Origin: VRUE01 sp963702955
GTDB lineage: Bacteria; Actinomycetota; Thermoleophilia; Solirubrobacterales; 70-9
DNA length: 64,000 nt
Assembly: GCA_963702955.1 (NCBI GenBank)
Contig: OY969774.1
Location: 2,514,059-2,578,058, forward strand
Direction of reading: 5' to 3'
This document shows positions 15,411-23,469 of this stretch, in pieces. Made by a program: the position numbers and the translations under genes. A model generated the notes under the pieces. The model was not told the DNA's origin and searched no databases. It saw nothing but the letters and a program-made list of their open reading frames with translations. Numbering within the stretch: position 1 is the stretch's first letter; every line of letters begins with the position of its first letter.

Positions 15411-17981
15411 GTGACTACGAGCATCCTGCTGATCAGCGGCGGCGCGGACCATGCCCGCGACGTCTATGCGCGCGAGGGGCGAGCCGACTGGGCGCAGGCG
15501 ATGCCGCTCGTGCTCGAGAAGCTCGGCTACCTGGGGGTGACGACGGCGGCGCCGGCGGCGCTGGCGGACCCGCGCACCTGGGAGCGCTACGCGGCGATCC
15601 TCGTCCCTCGCCTGCCGGACGGCGCCTGGTCGTCGCGGGCGCTGGAGCTGGCCGGGACCGGCCGGGCGCAGCTGCTGGCCGAGCTGCCACCGCCGGGGCT
15701 GCGCGAGCGGCTGGGGATACTCGGCGCCGCGCCGGCGCCGCGCGAGGGCGTGGTGAGCGCGGTCGATCCCGAGCTGGCGGCGGCGGTCGAGGCGCTCTCG
15801 ACCCGTTCGAACGCATACGTGGAACCGCCGCAATCAAGGCCGGTCGAACGGGTCGACGGCCTCGACTGGAACGAGCTCGACGTGCCGATCGGCGCCGAGC
15901 AGGCGCGGCGCTGGCGGGCGCCCGCCTGGGACGCGGAGCGCTGGCAGCTGTCGAGCGAGGCGCGGGTCCTGGCCGAGTGGGCCGACCGCGACGGGGCGGG
16001 GGAGCGGCGGCCGGCGCTGGTCCACCGCGGCTCGCTCGCCGCCTGCTCGTTCTCGCTCTTCGCCTTCCTCGGCCAGCAGGCGACGGTGCAGCCGTTCGAG
16101 GGGGCCGAGCACCTGATCTGGCCGCGGCCGTTCGCGCTCGAGGCGATGCTGATGGCGCTGCTCGACGCGATGCACCGCCGCGCCGCGGTGCCGCGGGCGC
16201 GGATCATGCCCTGGCCGGAGGGGGTCGAGTGGGCGCTCAGCGTCCGCCACGATTTCGACCGCGCCCAGTCGCTGGGCCAGGTCGGGCGGGTGCTCGCCGT
16301 CCACGACGCCGCCGGCACCTCGGCCACCTGGTACTGGCGCTCGCGCCACCTCAACGGGGCGCCCTCGGCGGCCGACCGGGTGCGGTCCCGGGGCAGCGAC
16401 GGCGCCGCCGTCGCCCGCCTGGTCGCCGCCGGCTCGCGCCAGGAGGTCGCCCTGCACACCGAGCTGCCCTGGGTCGCGAGCGGGGGGGAGCGCGAGCGCG
16501 CGGCGATCGAGGCCGCCGTCGGCGCGCCGGCCCGCGGCACCTCGGCCCACGGCGACCCCAACTGCTTCCGCTGGCAGGGCGCCCCCAACGTCCTCTGGGC
16601 CGAGCGCCAGGGCTTCGACTACACCGAGTTCATCTCCCACGCGCACCTGCACCCGCACCGCTTCGCGGCGCTGGGAGAGGAGGGGACGATCGAGCCCGGG
16701 CGGGTGATCTGCCTGCCCCACCACGAGTCGCTCGACCGCTCGACCCGGCCCGGCGACGCCAACGACGAGGGGGTGCTGGCGGCCGCCGAGTCCTACCGCC
16801 GGGCCGGCGGGCTGATGCAGATCCTCAACCACCCCGACCTCAACCTCGACGAGCTGGCGGCGCTGCTGCGGCGGCTGCCGACCGCCGGCCGCCTCGACTG
16901 GACCGCGGCCGAGGCGGCCGACTGGTGGCGGCGCACGCACGTCGCCTCCGAACTGCAGCTGACCCAGCACGAGGACGGCTCGGTGACGCTGCGCTCGCCG
17001 CGCGGGGTTCGCGGCGCGGTGCTCGAGCTGCTCGACCCCGACGGCTCCCCCCGGCGCTACTCGCTGCACATCGAGGCGGGGGGGTCGGTGACGGTGGGGC
17101 CGCGGCGCGGCGGCACCGGTGTCGCCTTTGTACCGCATAGCGGTACAAAGGCGACACCGGGCGATCCCTTGGCCCCTTCCAACGGCGTCGCCGAGCGCTG
17201 GCGCGAGGCGATCGCGCCGGCCTTCGTGCGGGCGGCGCGCGCCTACTACGAAGAGCACGGGCTCGACCCGGCCTCGCCCGAGGCCGAGTGCACGCTGGCG
17301 ACCAACTCCAGCCTGGTGCCGAGCCGGGTCGAGGCGGTGCGCCGCTGCCTCGGCGAGCTCGGCGGGGTGACCTCGCTCGCCGGGACGCGCGTGCTCGACT
17401 GCGGCTCCGGCTTCGGCGCCTTCGCCGCCTACCTCTCGCTGGGTCGCGAAGCGCCGGCGGTGACCGCGGTCGAGGTCCGCCCCGACTTCGCCGCGATCGC
17501 CGCCGAGGTGGCGGCGGGCAGCGGCCTCGACGGGGTCGCCTACGAGGTCGGGGACATGCGTTCGCTCGACGCGCTCGACGACGACAGCTTCGACGTCGTC
17601 GTCGTCAACAACTCCTTCATCTACCTGCCCTCGCGGCGGGACATGGAGCGCGCCGTCGCCGAGCTGCGCCGCGTCACCGCGCCGGGCGGGCGCGTCTGCT
17701 TCTTCCACGCCAACAGCTGGCAGCTACGCGAGCCGTTCAGCCGCGATCCGCTCGTCCACCTGCTGCCGGCCGGGGTGGCCGGGCCCGTCTCGCGCCTGAC
17801 CGGCTGGCAGCACAACCACGGCCGCGTGCGGCTGATCTCGGCCCCGGCGCTGCGGCGGATGCTCGGCCGCGCCGGCTTCGAGGCGGTCGAGGTCGGCGCC
17901 GTGCGCGGCGCGCGGATGGCGCGGCCGCCGCGCGCCTACGTCGGCCGCTTCTACGCGGCGGTCGCGCGGCGCGGGGGGTAG
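15411..17981 (+). CDS. Polysaccharide deacetylase-like / methyltransferase fusion
   Basis: 856 residues in three parts. Residues 1-150 are an unrecognised alpha/beta region (SILLISGGADHARD). Residues about 270-500 are polysaccharide-deacetylase-like, with VRHDFDR near 279, EVALHTELPW and a LPHHESLD segment. Residues about 610-850 are a class I SAM methyltransferase (VLDCGSGFGAF near 660, VVVNNSFIYLPS, VTAPGGRVCFFHAN). The GTG start follows GAGGGA. A deacetylase and a methyltransferase also sit side by side at 64-2867, so the two activities probably act on the same product. A perfect 21-nt palindrome lies in the linker between the domains. Confidence 0.8.
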   Translation: MTTSILLISGGADHARDVYAREGRADWAQAMPLVLEKLGYLGVTTAAPAALADPRTWERYAAILVPRLPDGAWSSRALELAGTGRAQLLAELPPPGLRERLGILGAAPAPREGVVSAVDPELAAAVEALSTRSNAYVEPPQSRPVERVDGLDWNELDVPIGAEQARRWRAPAWDAERWQLSSEARVLAEWADRDGAGERRPALVHRGSLAACSFSLFAFLGQQATVQPFEGAEHLIWPRPFALEAMLMALLDAMHRRAAVPRARIMPWPEGVEWALSVRHDFDRAQSLGQVGRVLAVHDAAGTSATWYWRSRHLNGAPSAADRVRSRGSDGAAVARLVAAGSRQEVALHTELPWVASGGERERAAIEAAVGAPARGTSAHGDPNCFRWQGAPNVLWAERQGFDYTEFISHAHLHPHRFAALGEEGTIEPGRVICLPHHESLDRSTRPGDANDEGVLAAAESYRRAGGLMQILNHPDLNLDELAALLRRLPTAGRLDWTAAEAADWWRRTHVASELQLTQHEDGSVTLRSPRGVRGAVLELLDPDGSPRRYSLHIEAGGSVTVGPRRGGTGVAFVPHSGTKATPGDPLAPSNGVAERWREAIAPAFVRAARAYYEEHGLDPASPEAECTLATNSSLVPSRVEAVRRCLGELGGVTSLAGTRVLDCGSGFGAFAAYLSLGREAPAVTAVEVRPDFAAIAAEVAAGSGLDGVAYEVGDMRSLDALDDDSFDVVVVNNSFIYLPSRRDMERAVAELRRVTAPGGRVCFFHANSWQLREPFSRDPLVHLLPAGVAGPVSRLTGWQHNHGRVRLISAPALRRMLGRAGFEAVEVGAVRGARMARPPRAYVGRFYAAVARRGG
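17116..17160. repeat. Perfect palindrome inside a coding linker
   Basis: Arms 17116-17136 and 17140-17160 are perfectly complementary over 21 nt around an ATA loop. The palindrome lies in frame between the deacetylase-like and methyltransferase domains of the fusion protein. It shares GGTGTCG/CGACACC and a central GC-ATA-GC with the palindrome at 13065-13105. Confidence 0.88.
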
Positions 17982-17984
17982 GGA

Positions 17985-19964
17985 GTGGAGGGCGCGACCG
18001 ACGCCGAGCAGGTGCAGGCCTCGGAGGAGATCCTCGACACCCCGGCGGGGGACGGCGGCGCCGGCGAGCCCGAGGCGCCGCCCGAGTTCTTCACCGCCGG
18101 CCACGGCGTCGGTACCCGCTTCGCCGGGCGGATCGGCCGCCACGCGATGGCCTACGGCGCCGGCTCCTTCTCGACCGCCGGCGCCGCCCTGATCAGCGTC
18201 GCCGTCTTCACCCGTTTCCTCGACCCGACCGAATTCGGCAAGATGGCCGTGGTGACGACGATCTCGACGATCGTCACCCTGCTGACCAGCCTGACGATCC
18301 TCCCGGGGACGATGCGCCGCGTCTACGGCAGCACCGGCGACGGCGAAATCGACGTCGATGACGAGGACGTCGCCGCAGTGGTCTCATCCGACTCCACCCT
18401 GGCGACCAGCACCGGCCTGGCGCTGATCCTCACCACCGGCACCGTCGTGCTGCTCGTCACCTTCGCTCTGCAGGGGACGGTCGCCTCGGCGTTCGACGCC
18501 GAGGAAGCGGGCTCGCTGGTCCTGCTCGCGGCCGGCGCCGGCGTCACCGCCTCGGCGATGCGCTTCGGCCAGTACATGCTGCGGATGCAGCTGCGCTCGG
18601 TCGCCTATGCCGCGGTCTCGCTGGTCTACGCGGTCGGCGGTGTCGCGATCGCGATCCCGCTGCTGGCGAGCGGCGTCGGGATCGAAGCGGTGCTGATCGG
18701 TCTGATCGTCGCCGGCCTGCTCTCGGCGGCGCTCGGCATCTTCCTGATTCGCCACGACCTGCGGCCGGCGGTCTCCCTGCGCGAGGCCGGGCAGATCATG
18801 GGCGGCGGCGCCAAGTTCCTGCCGGTCATCCTCTCTTTCCAGACCCTGCAACTCGCCGACACCCTGTTCGTCGCCGGCTTCTCCAGCCTCACCCAGACCG
18901 GTCTCTACGGGGTGGCGCGGAAAATCTCGATGCCGGTCTCGTTTGGGACGGGGGTGTTCCAGCAGTCGTGGGGTCCGATGCGCCACGACCTGACCCAATC
19001 CGCGGTCGACAAGCTCGACGAGAGCGGCGAGTACACCGCCCGCCTGCTCACCTACTACGCGGTCTTCGTCTTCGCGCTGATCCTCACCGTGTCATTGCTC
19101 GCCGACCAGCTCGTGCAGATCGCCGGCAGCGGCTTCGACGAAGCGGCGGCGCTGGTCCCGATCACCACCATCAGCGTTGCCGGCCACGGCTGGTTCGTCT
19201 TCGCCTACCGGACCGCGCGGGCCGACAAGAAAATCCGTTGGCTGATCATCCTCTCGACCGCCGCCGCGGGCCTCTTCTCCGCCGCCGCGGTGCTGCTGAT
19301 CCCGGTGCTGGGCGCCTCCGGCGCTCCGGCGGCGGCGATCGTCGCCTGGGGGGTGGCGACGGCGACGATGATGACGATCGGCCAGCGCACCCACCCGCTG
19401 CCGCTCGAATACGGCAAGCTGGCGATCCTCGGCGCGCTGACCCTGGGGGTCTGGGGGGTTTCCCACCTGCTGCTGCCGAGCGGACCGCTCGGCCTGGCGG
19501 GGGAGATCGTCGCCCTGCTGATCTGGGTCGTCGCCCTGTTCCTCACCCGGATCGTCCCCTTCGACGAGGTGCGGGCGTTCGCCGGCTACGCCCGCCACGC
19601 CCGCAGCAACGACTCCAAGCGCCGCCTGCGCGAGAAGATCGCCGCGCTCGACGGCGTCGACGCCGAGCTGGTCGATCGCATGGTCCGCAAGAAGCACCCC
19701 CCCGAGCAGGTCGCCGAGCAGACGGGCATGTCAACCGACGAGGTCATGGCCCGCACCGTTCACGCCCTCCGCTGCGCCTGCGGCGGCCACGGAGAGCCGG
19801 CCGAGTCAGACGCCCGCCTCGGCCACCTGATCCTCGTCCGCCGCCCGCACGCAGAGCGCCAGCACGGCCTGCAGCAGATGGTCCACGAGGGCGCCGACCC
19901 GATCGACGCGGATCTGCTGATGCGGGCGGTGGCGGCGGCTACTTCGCGCAGAGCGTGGCTCTGA
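17985..19964 (+). CDS. Polysaccharide flippase (Wzx/MviN-MATE type) with cytoplasmic tail
   Basis: 659 residues. After a 50-residue acidic N-terminus there are about a dozen hydrophobic segments between residues 60 and 525 (for example LISVAVFTRFLDPTEFGKMA, typical of the O-antigen transporter family, and VILSFQTLQLADTLFVAGF). It probably moves lipid-linked glycan across the membrane. The GTG start is 3 bp after the fusion gene, so they share an operon. The tail (about 545-659) is hydrophilic, and its RMVRKKHPPEQVAEQTGM segment reads like a helix-turn-helix of sigma region-4 type, which is unusual for a flippase. Confidence 0.82.
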   Translation: MEGATDAEQVQASEEILDTPAGDGGAGEPEAPPEFFTAGHGVGTRFAGRIGRHAMAYGAGSFSTAGAALISVAVFTRFLDPTEFGKMAVVTTISTIVTLLTSLTILPGTMRRVYGSTGDGEIDVDDEDVAAVVSSDSTLATSTGLALILTTGTVVLLVTFALQGTVASAFDAEEAGSLVLLAAGAGVTASAMRFGQYMLRMQLRSVAYAAVSLVYAVGGVAIAIPLLASGVGIEAVLIGLIVAGLLSAALGIFLIRHDLRPAVSLREAGQIMGGGAKFLPVILSFQTLQLADTLFVAGFSSLTQTGLYGVARKISMPVSFGTGVFQQSWGPMRHDLTQSAVDKLDESGEYTARLLTYYAVFVFALILTVSLLADQLVQIAGSGFDEAAALVPITTISVAGHGWFVFAYRTARADKKIRWLIILSTAAAGLFSAAAVLLIPVLGASGAPAAAIVAWGVATATMMTIGQRTHPLPLEYGKLAILGALTLGVWGVSHLLLPSGPLGLAGEIVALLIWVVALFLTRIVPFDEVRAFAGYARHARSNDSKRRLREKIAALDGVDAELVDRMVRKKHPPEQVAEQTGMSTDEVMARTVHALRCACGGHGEPAESDARLGHLILVRRPHAERQHGLQQMVHEGADPIDADLLMRAVAAATSRRAWL

Positions 19965-19997
19965 GGAGCGGCTGCGACCCGTCGCTCCGCCCCTTCG

Positions 19998-22019
19998 TCA
20001 TTCCGCTTCCGACGCCGTTTTGCCGGCGCGCAGTCGGATCGACTGGAAGATCGGCAGCGCGGCCCAGTTGACGACTACTTTGCCGAGGGCTCCGGCGAGG
20101 AACGCGGTCGCGAGATCCTGGCTCGTCCCCCAGGTGTTGCTGTAGGCGGTGTTGCCGTAGGCGATCGACGCGACGGTGAGCGCGACGAGCGTCCAGCCGG
20201 CGTCGGGCAAGCGGAGCAGCGTGACCTCGTGCGCCAGGTCGGACGGGCTGGGCATGTAGAGGGCCCGCGCGCTGGTGGCGGCGCGGCGGGTGAGCTGGCC
20301 GTAGCTCTGCGCGTCCAGCGTCGCCCAGCCGGTGAAGAGGTTTGCGCTCGCGTTCCATCTGACCGGGGTGATGCCGTTGGGGAGTTCGCCCGCGGGTTCG
20401 CCGGGCACCGCCGGAAGGGCGGGGATCGCGGTGCCCGCTGGAATCAGCGCCTGGAGGCGAGCCTCGAGACCGTCCTGTTCCTCGGCGGTGCGCGTGCCGG
20501 CTTTCGATTCGTCTCCGAGGGCTTGGTCGAGTGTCGTCACCTCTGTGGCCAGCGGCCCGTTGCTCGCCGCCGCGTTCCAGATCACCGCCATTTCGTTGTG
20601 CCACTTCAGCTGAAACAAAAGGTGGCTGACCAGTTCGTCCGCCTTGTCCGCATCCGCCGGCTCTCGCTGGACCATCTCGAGCAGGGCCCGCGTGTCGCGC
20701 AGCGTGTTCGATTTCAGCCAGTCGTGCCCTGCCGGGTCGGCGTCCGGTTTTCTCTCACTGACGATCGCGAGCCGCCGGGCCACCGGCTCGACCCGCAGCC
20801 AGCGCTGCATGCGGGCGATCATGTCGAGCACGCGCGTGGCGTCCTCGTCGAGGTCGCCGCTGGAGCGCGCGCTTGCGATGCTCTCTTTCAGCGCCGGCAA
20901 TCCCTGCAGCCTGCTCGCGCTCGGCGGCGGATTGGGCCCACCTTCGACTGGGTTTTCGGCCAGCAGGTCTTCCAGACGCCAGGAATCGGTCTCGAAGCCC
21001 AGCCCGAGCACGTAGCGGTAAGCCGTGTAACTCTGATCCAGCACGTCGCTCAGCAGGCGCCGCCTCATCGCCGTGGTGACCAGGCGGGTCAGGATGCCGC
21101 CGGCTATGACTCCGAGCAGGGCGAGACCGACCAGCAGCCAGTAGCTGCGGTGCGAGTGAAGTTCTACTTCGACGGTCGGGGCTTCCGTCGAGAGGCTCGA
21201 GAGAGCAAGCTTCCCCGTGTACTTCCCGGCGGTCGGGTCGGCGTTCGTCAGCTTCACCGTCGCCGTCGCGCGGTTCGGGTGGTCGCTGGATGCGATTTCA
21301 GCGGCGCTCGGCAGTTCGAGCTTCGCTTCGCTCGTATCGCTGCCGTCGCCGTAAAGGATCGCGGTCGGCGTTTCCGAGCCGTGCGAGCGCAGGTACGCGA
21401 CCACGTCGGGGCCGACCAGGGTCACCTTCGCGCGGTCGTGGTCGGAGTCCATCGGCAGGGTCGAGGGGAGCACCGAGAGCCCTTTGAACGAGCGGATTTC
21501 GCCGCTTATCGGCACGACCAGCGGCTTTTCGCTCGCGACCTTCAGGATCAGGCTCCCATCGATCGCCGAGGCCGGTTCGCCCGGCGCAAGCGCGAACCCG
21601 ATCGCCACCGGCGTGGATTCGCTCGAGCTCGGCGTCAGCGGGCCGACTTCTTCGACCAGGAAGACGTGTTCCGAATCGCCCGTGAGGGCGACGGGCTTCG
21701 TGCCGTCGTGCGGGAGGTAGCTGACCTCCAGCGTCGCCGTCGTCTTGTCGTCGCGAACGAGCAGCGTCAGCTGCCCGCCGAGGTAGCGGTGGGCGGCCTT
21801 CTTCGCGCAGCAGGCGCTTGGCGAGGCGCTCGATTCTGCGGCGTTCGCCGGGCATGCCTGCAGTTCGACTTTTTGCCCTTCGGTGCCGCCGACGACTTCG
21901 AGGCCGGAGTCCGCGACTGCCGCCGCCGCGCCCCACATGCACAGCGACACCGCCGCCAAGGCACAGACGCCCGCTGTTCGCATCAGCGAACGCACGGCCG
22001 GGGATTTGCTGGGAGGCAT
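19998..22019 (-). CDS. Secreted/membrane protein of unknown function
   Basis: About 673 residues from the ATG at 22019, chosen because it gives a normal signal peptide (GVCALAAVSLCMWGAAAAV); the open frame begins at 22178. An extracellular beta-rich part (about 40-290) precedes a transmembrane segment (YWLLVGLALLGVIAGGILT), a long helical cytoplasmic region, and two or more hydrophobic segments near the C-terminus (LVALTVASIAYGN, TAFLAGALGKVVVNWAAL). Not a family I recognise. It is divergent from the small membrane protein at 22198, and the roughly 180-bp gap between them is AT-rich for this genome. Confidence 0.7.
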   Translation of the reverse strand: MPPSKSPAVRSLMRTAGVCALAAVSLCMWGAAAAVADSGLEVVGGTEGQKVELQACPANAAESSASPSACCAKKAAHRYLGGQLTLLVRDDKTTATLEVSYLPHDGTKPVALTGDSEHVFLVEEVGPLTPSSSESTPVAIGFALAPGEPASAIDGSLILKVASEKPLVVPISGEIRSFKGLSVLPSTLPMDSDHDRAKVTLVGPDVVAYLRSHGSETPTAILYGDGSDTSEAKLELPSAAEIASSDHPNRATATVKLTNADPTAGKYTGKLALSSLSTEAPTVEVELHSHRSYWLLVGLALLGVIAGGILTRLVTTAMRRRLLSDVLDQSYTAYRYVLGLGFETDSWRLEDLLAENPVEGGPNPPPSASRLQGLPALKESIASARSSGDLDEDATRVLDMIARMQRWLRVEPVARRLAIVSERKPDADPAGHDWLKSNTLRDTRALLEMVQREPADADKADELVSHLLFQLKWHNEMAVIWNAAASNGPLATEVTTLDQALGDESKAGTRTAEEQDGLEARLQALIPAGTAIPALPAVPGEPAGELPNGITPVRWNASANLFTGWATLDAQSYGQLTRRAATSARALYMPSPSDLAHEVTLLRLPDAGWTLVALTVASIAYGNTAYSNTWGTSQDLATAFLAGALGKVVVNWAALPIFQSIRLRAGKTASEAE

Positions 22020-22197
22020 TGGACGGATGGGTAAGAAGACGATCGGTGGACGCGACACTATTCGCATACAGCCGTCTAACGCTATACTGAAAATTCGAAG
22101 TATTAAGAAACACCGAAGTTTTGTTACCGCCGAGGAGCGCCAGGCGTTCGCTGGTAAGCGAATCTCGTTCGTCACCACCGCGGACTAGCATGGTTCA

Positions 22198-22731
22198 ATG
22201 ACGGACAGTCGGTCGGATCTGAGAGCGGTGGTCTCGGCCACGGCCCGCCTCAACGAAAATCGCTACGTCTTTTTCCTGCCGTTCGTCGTCTTGATCGTCG
22301 GGTATCTCCTCGGCCTCTTCCTCATCGGCCCCGAAGTGCAATCCGGCTTTTCCACGAAGTTCTCGTCCTTCTTCCTCACCGCTGCGCAGGTGATGGCGGC
22401 GGCCTTCGTCGCGCTTGCCTTCCAGGCCCGCTTGTACGCGACGGGTACGGCATTGTTGTCGCGCAGGGCAACGCGCCTGGCGTTCGTCTACGTGGTCGTC
22501 GGAGTGGTGGCCGCGGTCGCGGCCTTGAGCCCGTCCTTGCCGGGGTGGCTTTACGAACAGGCTTTCGCCTTGACCGTTGGATGCGGCCTCGCGGTTCTCA
22601 TCGCCCTTCTCTTGGTGGCGGGGCGCCAGATCACCGCCGCGACCCGAGACGAGGAGAAGGAGCAGCTCAAGACGCTGGCCGGGCTGGGCGATCCGGTGGC
22701 GAAGCAGATGCTCGAGCAAGACGGGGACTAG
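22198..22731 (+). CDS. Small four-helix membrane protein
   Basis: 177 residues with four hydrophobic segments (about 23-45, 57-80, 91-110 and 122-142) and a charged C-terminal tail (RDEEKEQLKTLAGLGDP). No family recognised. A TATACT hexamer at 22083-22088 is a possible -10 box, but no good -35 is seen. The 3' end overlaps the convergent RelE-like frame by 4 bp. It may work with the divergent membrane protein, by position only. Confidence 0.65.
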   Translation: MTDSRSDLRAVVSATARLNENRYVFFLPFVVLIVGYLLGLFLIGPEVQSGFSTKFSSFFLTAAQVMAAAFVALAFQARLYATGTALLSRRATRLAFVYVVVGVVAAVAALSPSLPGWLYEQAFALTVGCGLAVLIALLLVAGRQITAATRDEEKEQLKTLAGLGDPVAKQMLEQDGD

Positions 22732-23063
22732 CGGAACCGCTGCCTGAAGGCGGTTCGAACGGCTTGAAGCAGATCCTCGGCCGCCGCCGGCACGGTCTGC
22801 GGGCTTGCTTTCGCGATGGTCTGTTCGGAAACGACCGTTTCCAGTTCGTCCTCCCGCACCACTCGCGCGACGAGCCTGCCTGAGGTCTGCCTTCCGATCG
22901 CAGCCATCTCCTCTGGGCTCATGAATCGAAATACAACGACGAATCTGCCGAGCGGGAGGCCGAGCAGACCCGGGGCGATCTCGAAAATCGCGTCATTGGC
23001 GTCCGGATGGCCAAGCGTCATCCTTATGGCGACGGAGATCACGGCCCGGAGGGGCCGATTCAT
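22728..23063 (-). CDS. RelE/ParE-like toxin lacking its N-terminal start
   Basis: The listed frame starts at an ATG at 23063 preceded by AAGGAGG and gives 111 residues (RPLRAVISVAIRMTLGHPD, then LPLGRFVVVFRFM). Without a stop, the same frame extends upstream to the antitoxin's TAG and encodes AYHTELAESAKEDLRRM, which is the strand-1/helix-1 pattern of RelE/ParE toxins (YxVxLxxxAxxDLRRL). No ATG, GTG, TTG or CTG occurs in that stretch. Either the toxin is made only as a truncated form, or by TAG readthrough, or it is inactivated. The RelE assignment is by pattern and by its antitoxin neighbour. Confidence 0.6.
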   Translation of the reverse strand: MNRPLRAVISVAIRMTLGHPDANDAIFEIAPGLLGLPLGRFVVVFRFMSPEEMAAIGRQTSGRLVARVVREDELETVVSEQTIAKASPQTVPAAAEDLLQAVRTAFRQRFR

Positions 23064-23117
23064 TCGGCGTAGATCCTCCTTCGCCGACTCAGCGAGCTCG
23101 GTGTGGTACGCGGACGA

Positions 23118-23396
23118 CTAGGGCCTCGTTTGGTCTTCGGCGTCGAGTTCCGCAAGCACCTCGTCGAGCGGCTTGGTGCGCCCGGCGGCCAGATCCTCGT
23201 CGGCCCGAGCCATGTCCTGAGCGAGTTTTGGAGCTGCGGCGATGGTCAGCGCTTCAAGGCGCTTCGCGTCGAGCGGCAGCACCGCGACGGTGGGCTTTCC
23301 GTGTCTCGTGACGATCACCGGCTCACCGGTCCTCTCGACGGTTCCGATGACCTTGCTCACTTTCCGGCCTAGTTCGCGAACTCCGACGACGGGCAT
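23118..23396 (-). CDS. Phd/YefM-type antitoxin
   Basis: 92 residues with the Phd/YefM N-terminal DNA-binding pattern: VGVRELGRKVSKVIGTVERT, GEPVIVTRHGKPTVAVLPLD. The acidic C-terminal part (MARADEDLAAGRTKPLDEVL) would be the toxin-binding region. The ATG at 23396 is chosen because GGAGA lies 4 nt upstream and because the promoter at 23423-23451 would start transcription downstream of the alternative GTG at 23420. The stop TAG is followed, in the same frame, by the RelE-like sequence. Confidence 0.85.
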   Translation of the reverse strand: MPVVGVRELGRKVSKVIGTVERTGEPVIVTRHGKPTVAVLPLDAKRLEALTIAAAPKLAQDMARADEDLAAGRTKPLDEVLAELDAEDQTRP

Positions 23397-23422
23397 GAAA
23401 TCTCCAAAGGTTGGGAACACGG

Positions 23423-23451
23423 CTTATAGCCAATGTCTGTACAAATGTCAA
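23423..23451 (-). promoter_or_regulatory. Sigma-70 type promoter of the antitoxin-toxin pair
   Basis: On the minus strand TTGACA and TATAAG are separated by exactly 17 nt, an almost consensus promoter. The spacer contains a direct repeat GACATT-TGTACA-GACATT that overlaps the -35 and could be the operator for autoregulation by the Phd-like antitoxin. It lies 27 nt upstream of the antitoxin ATG. Confidence 0.75.
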
Positions 23452-23469
23452 GCTTAATCTCAGTATCGG

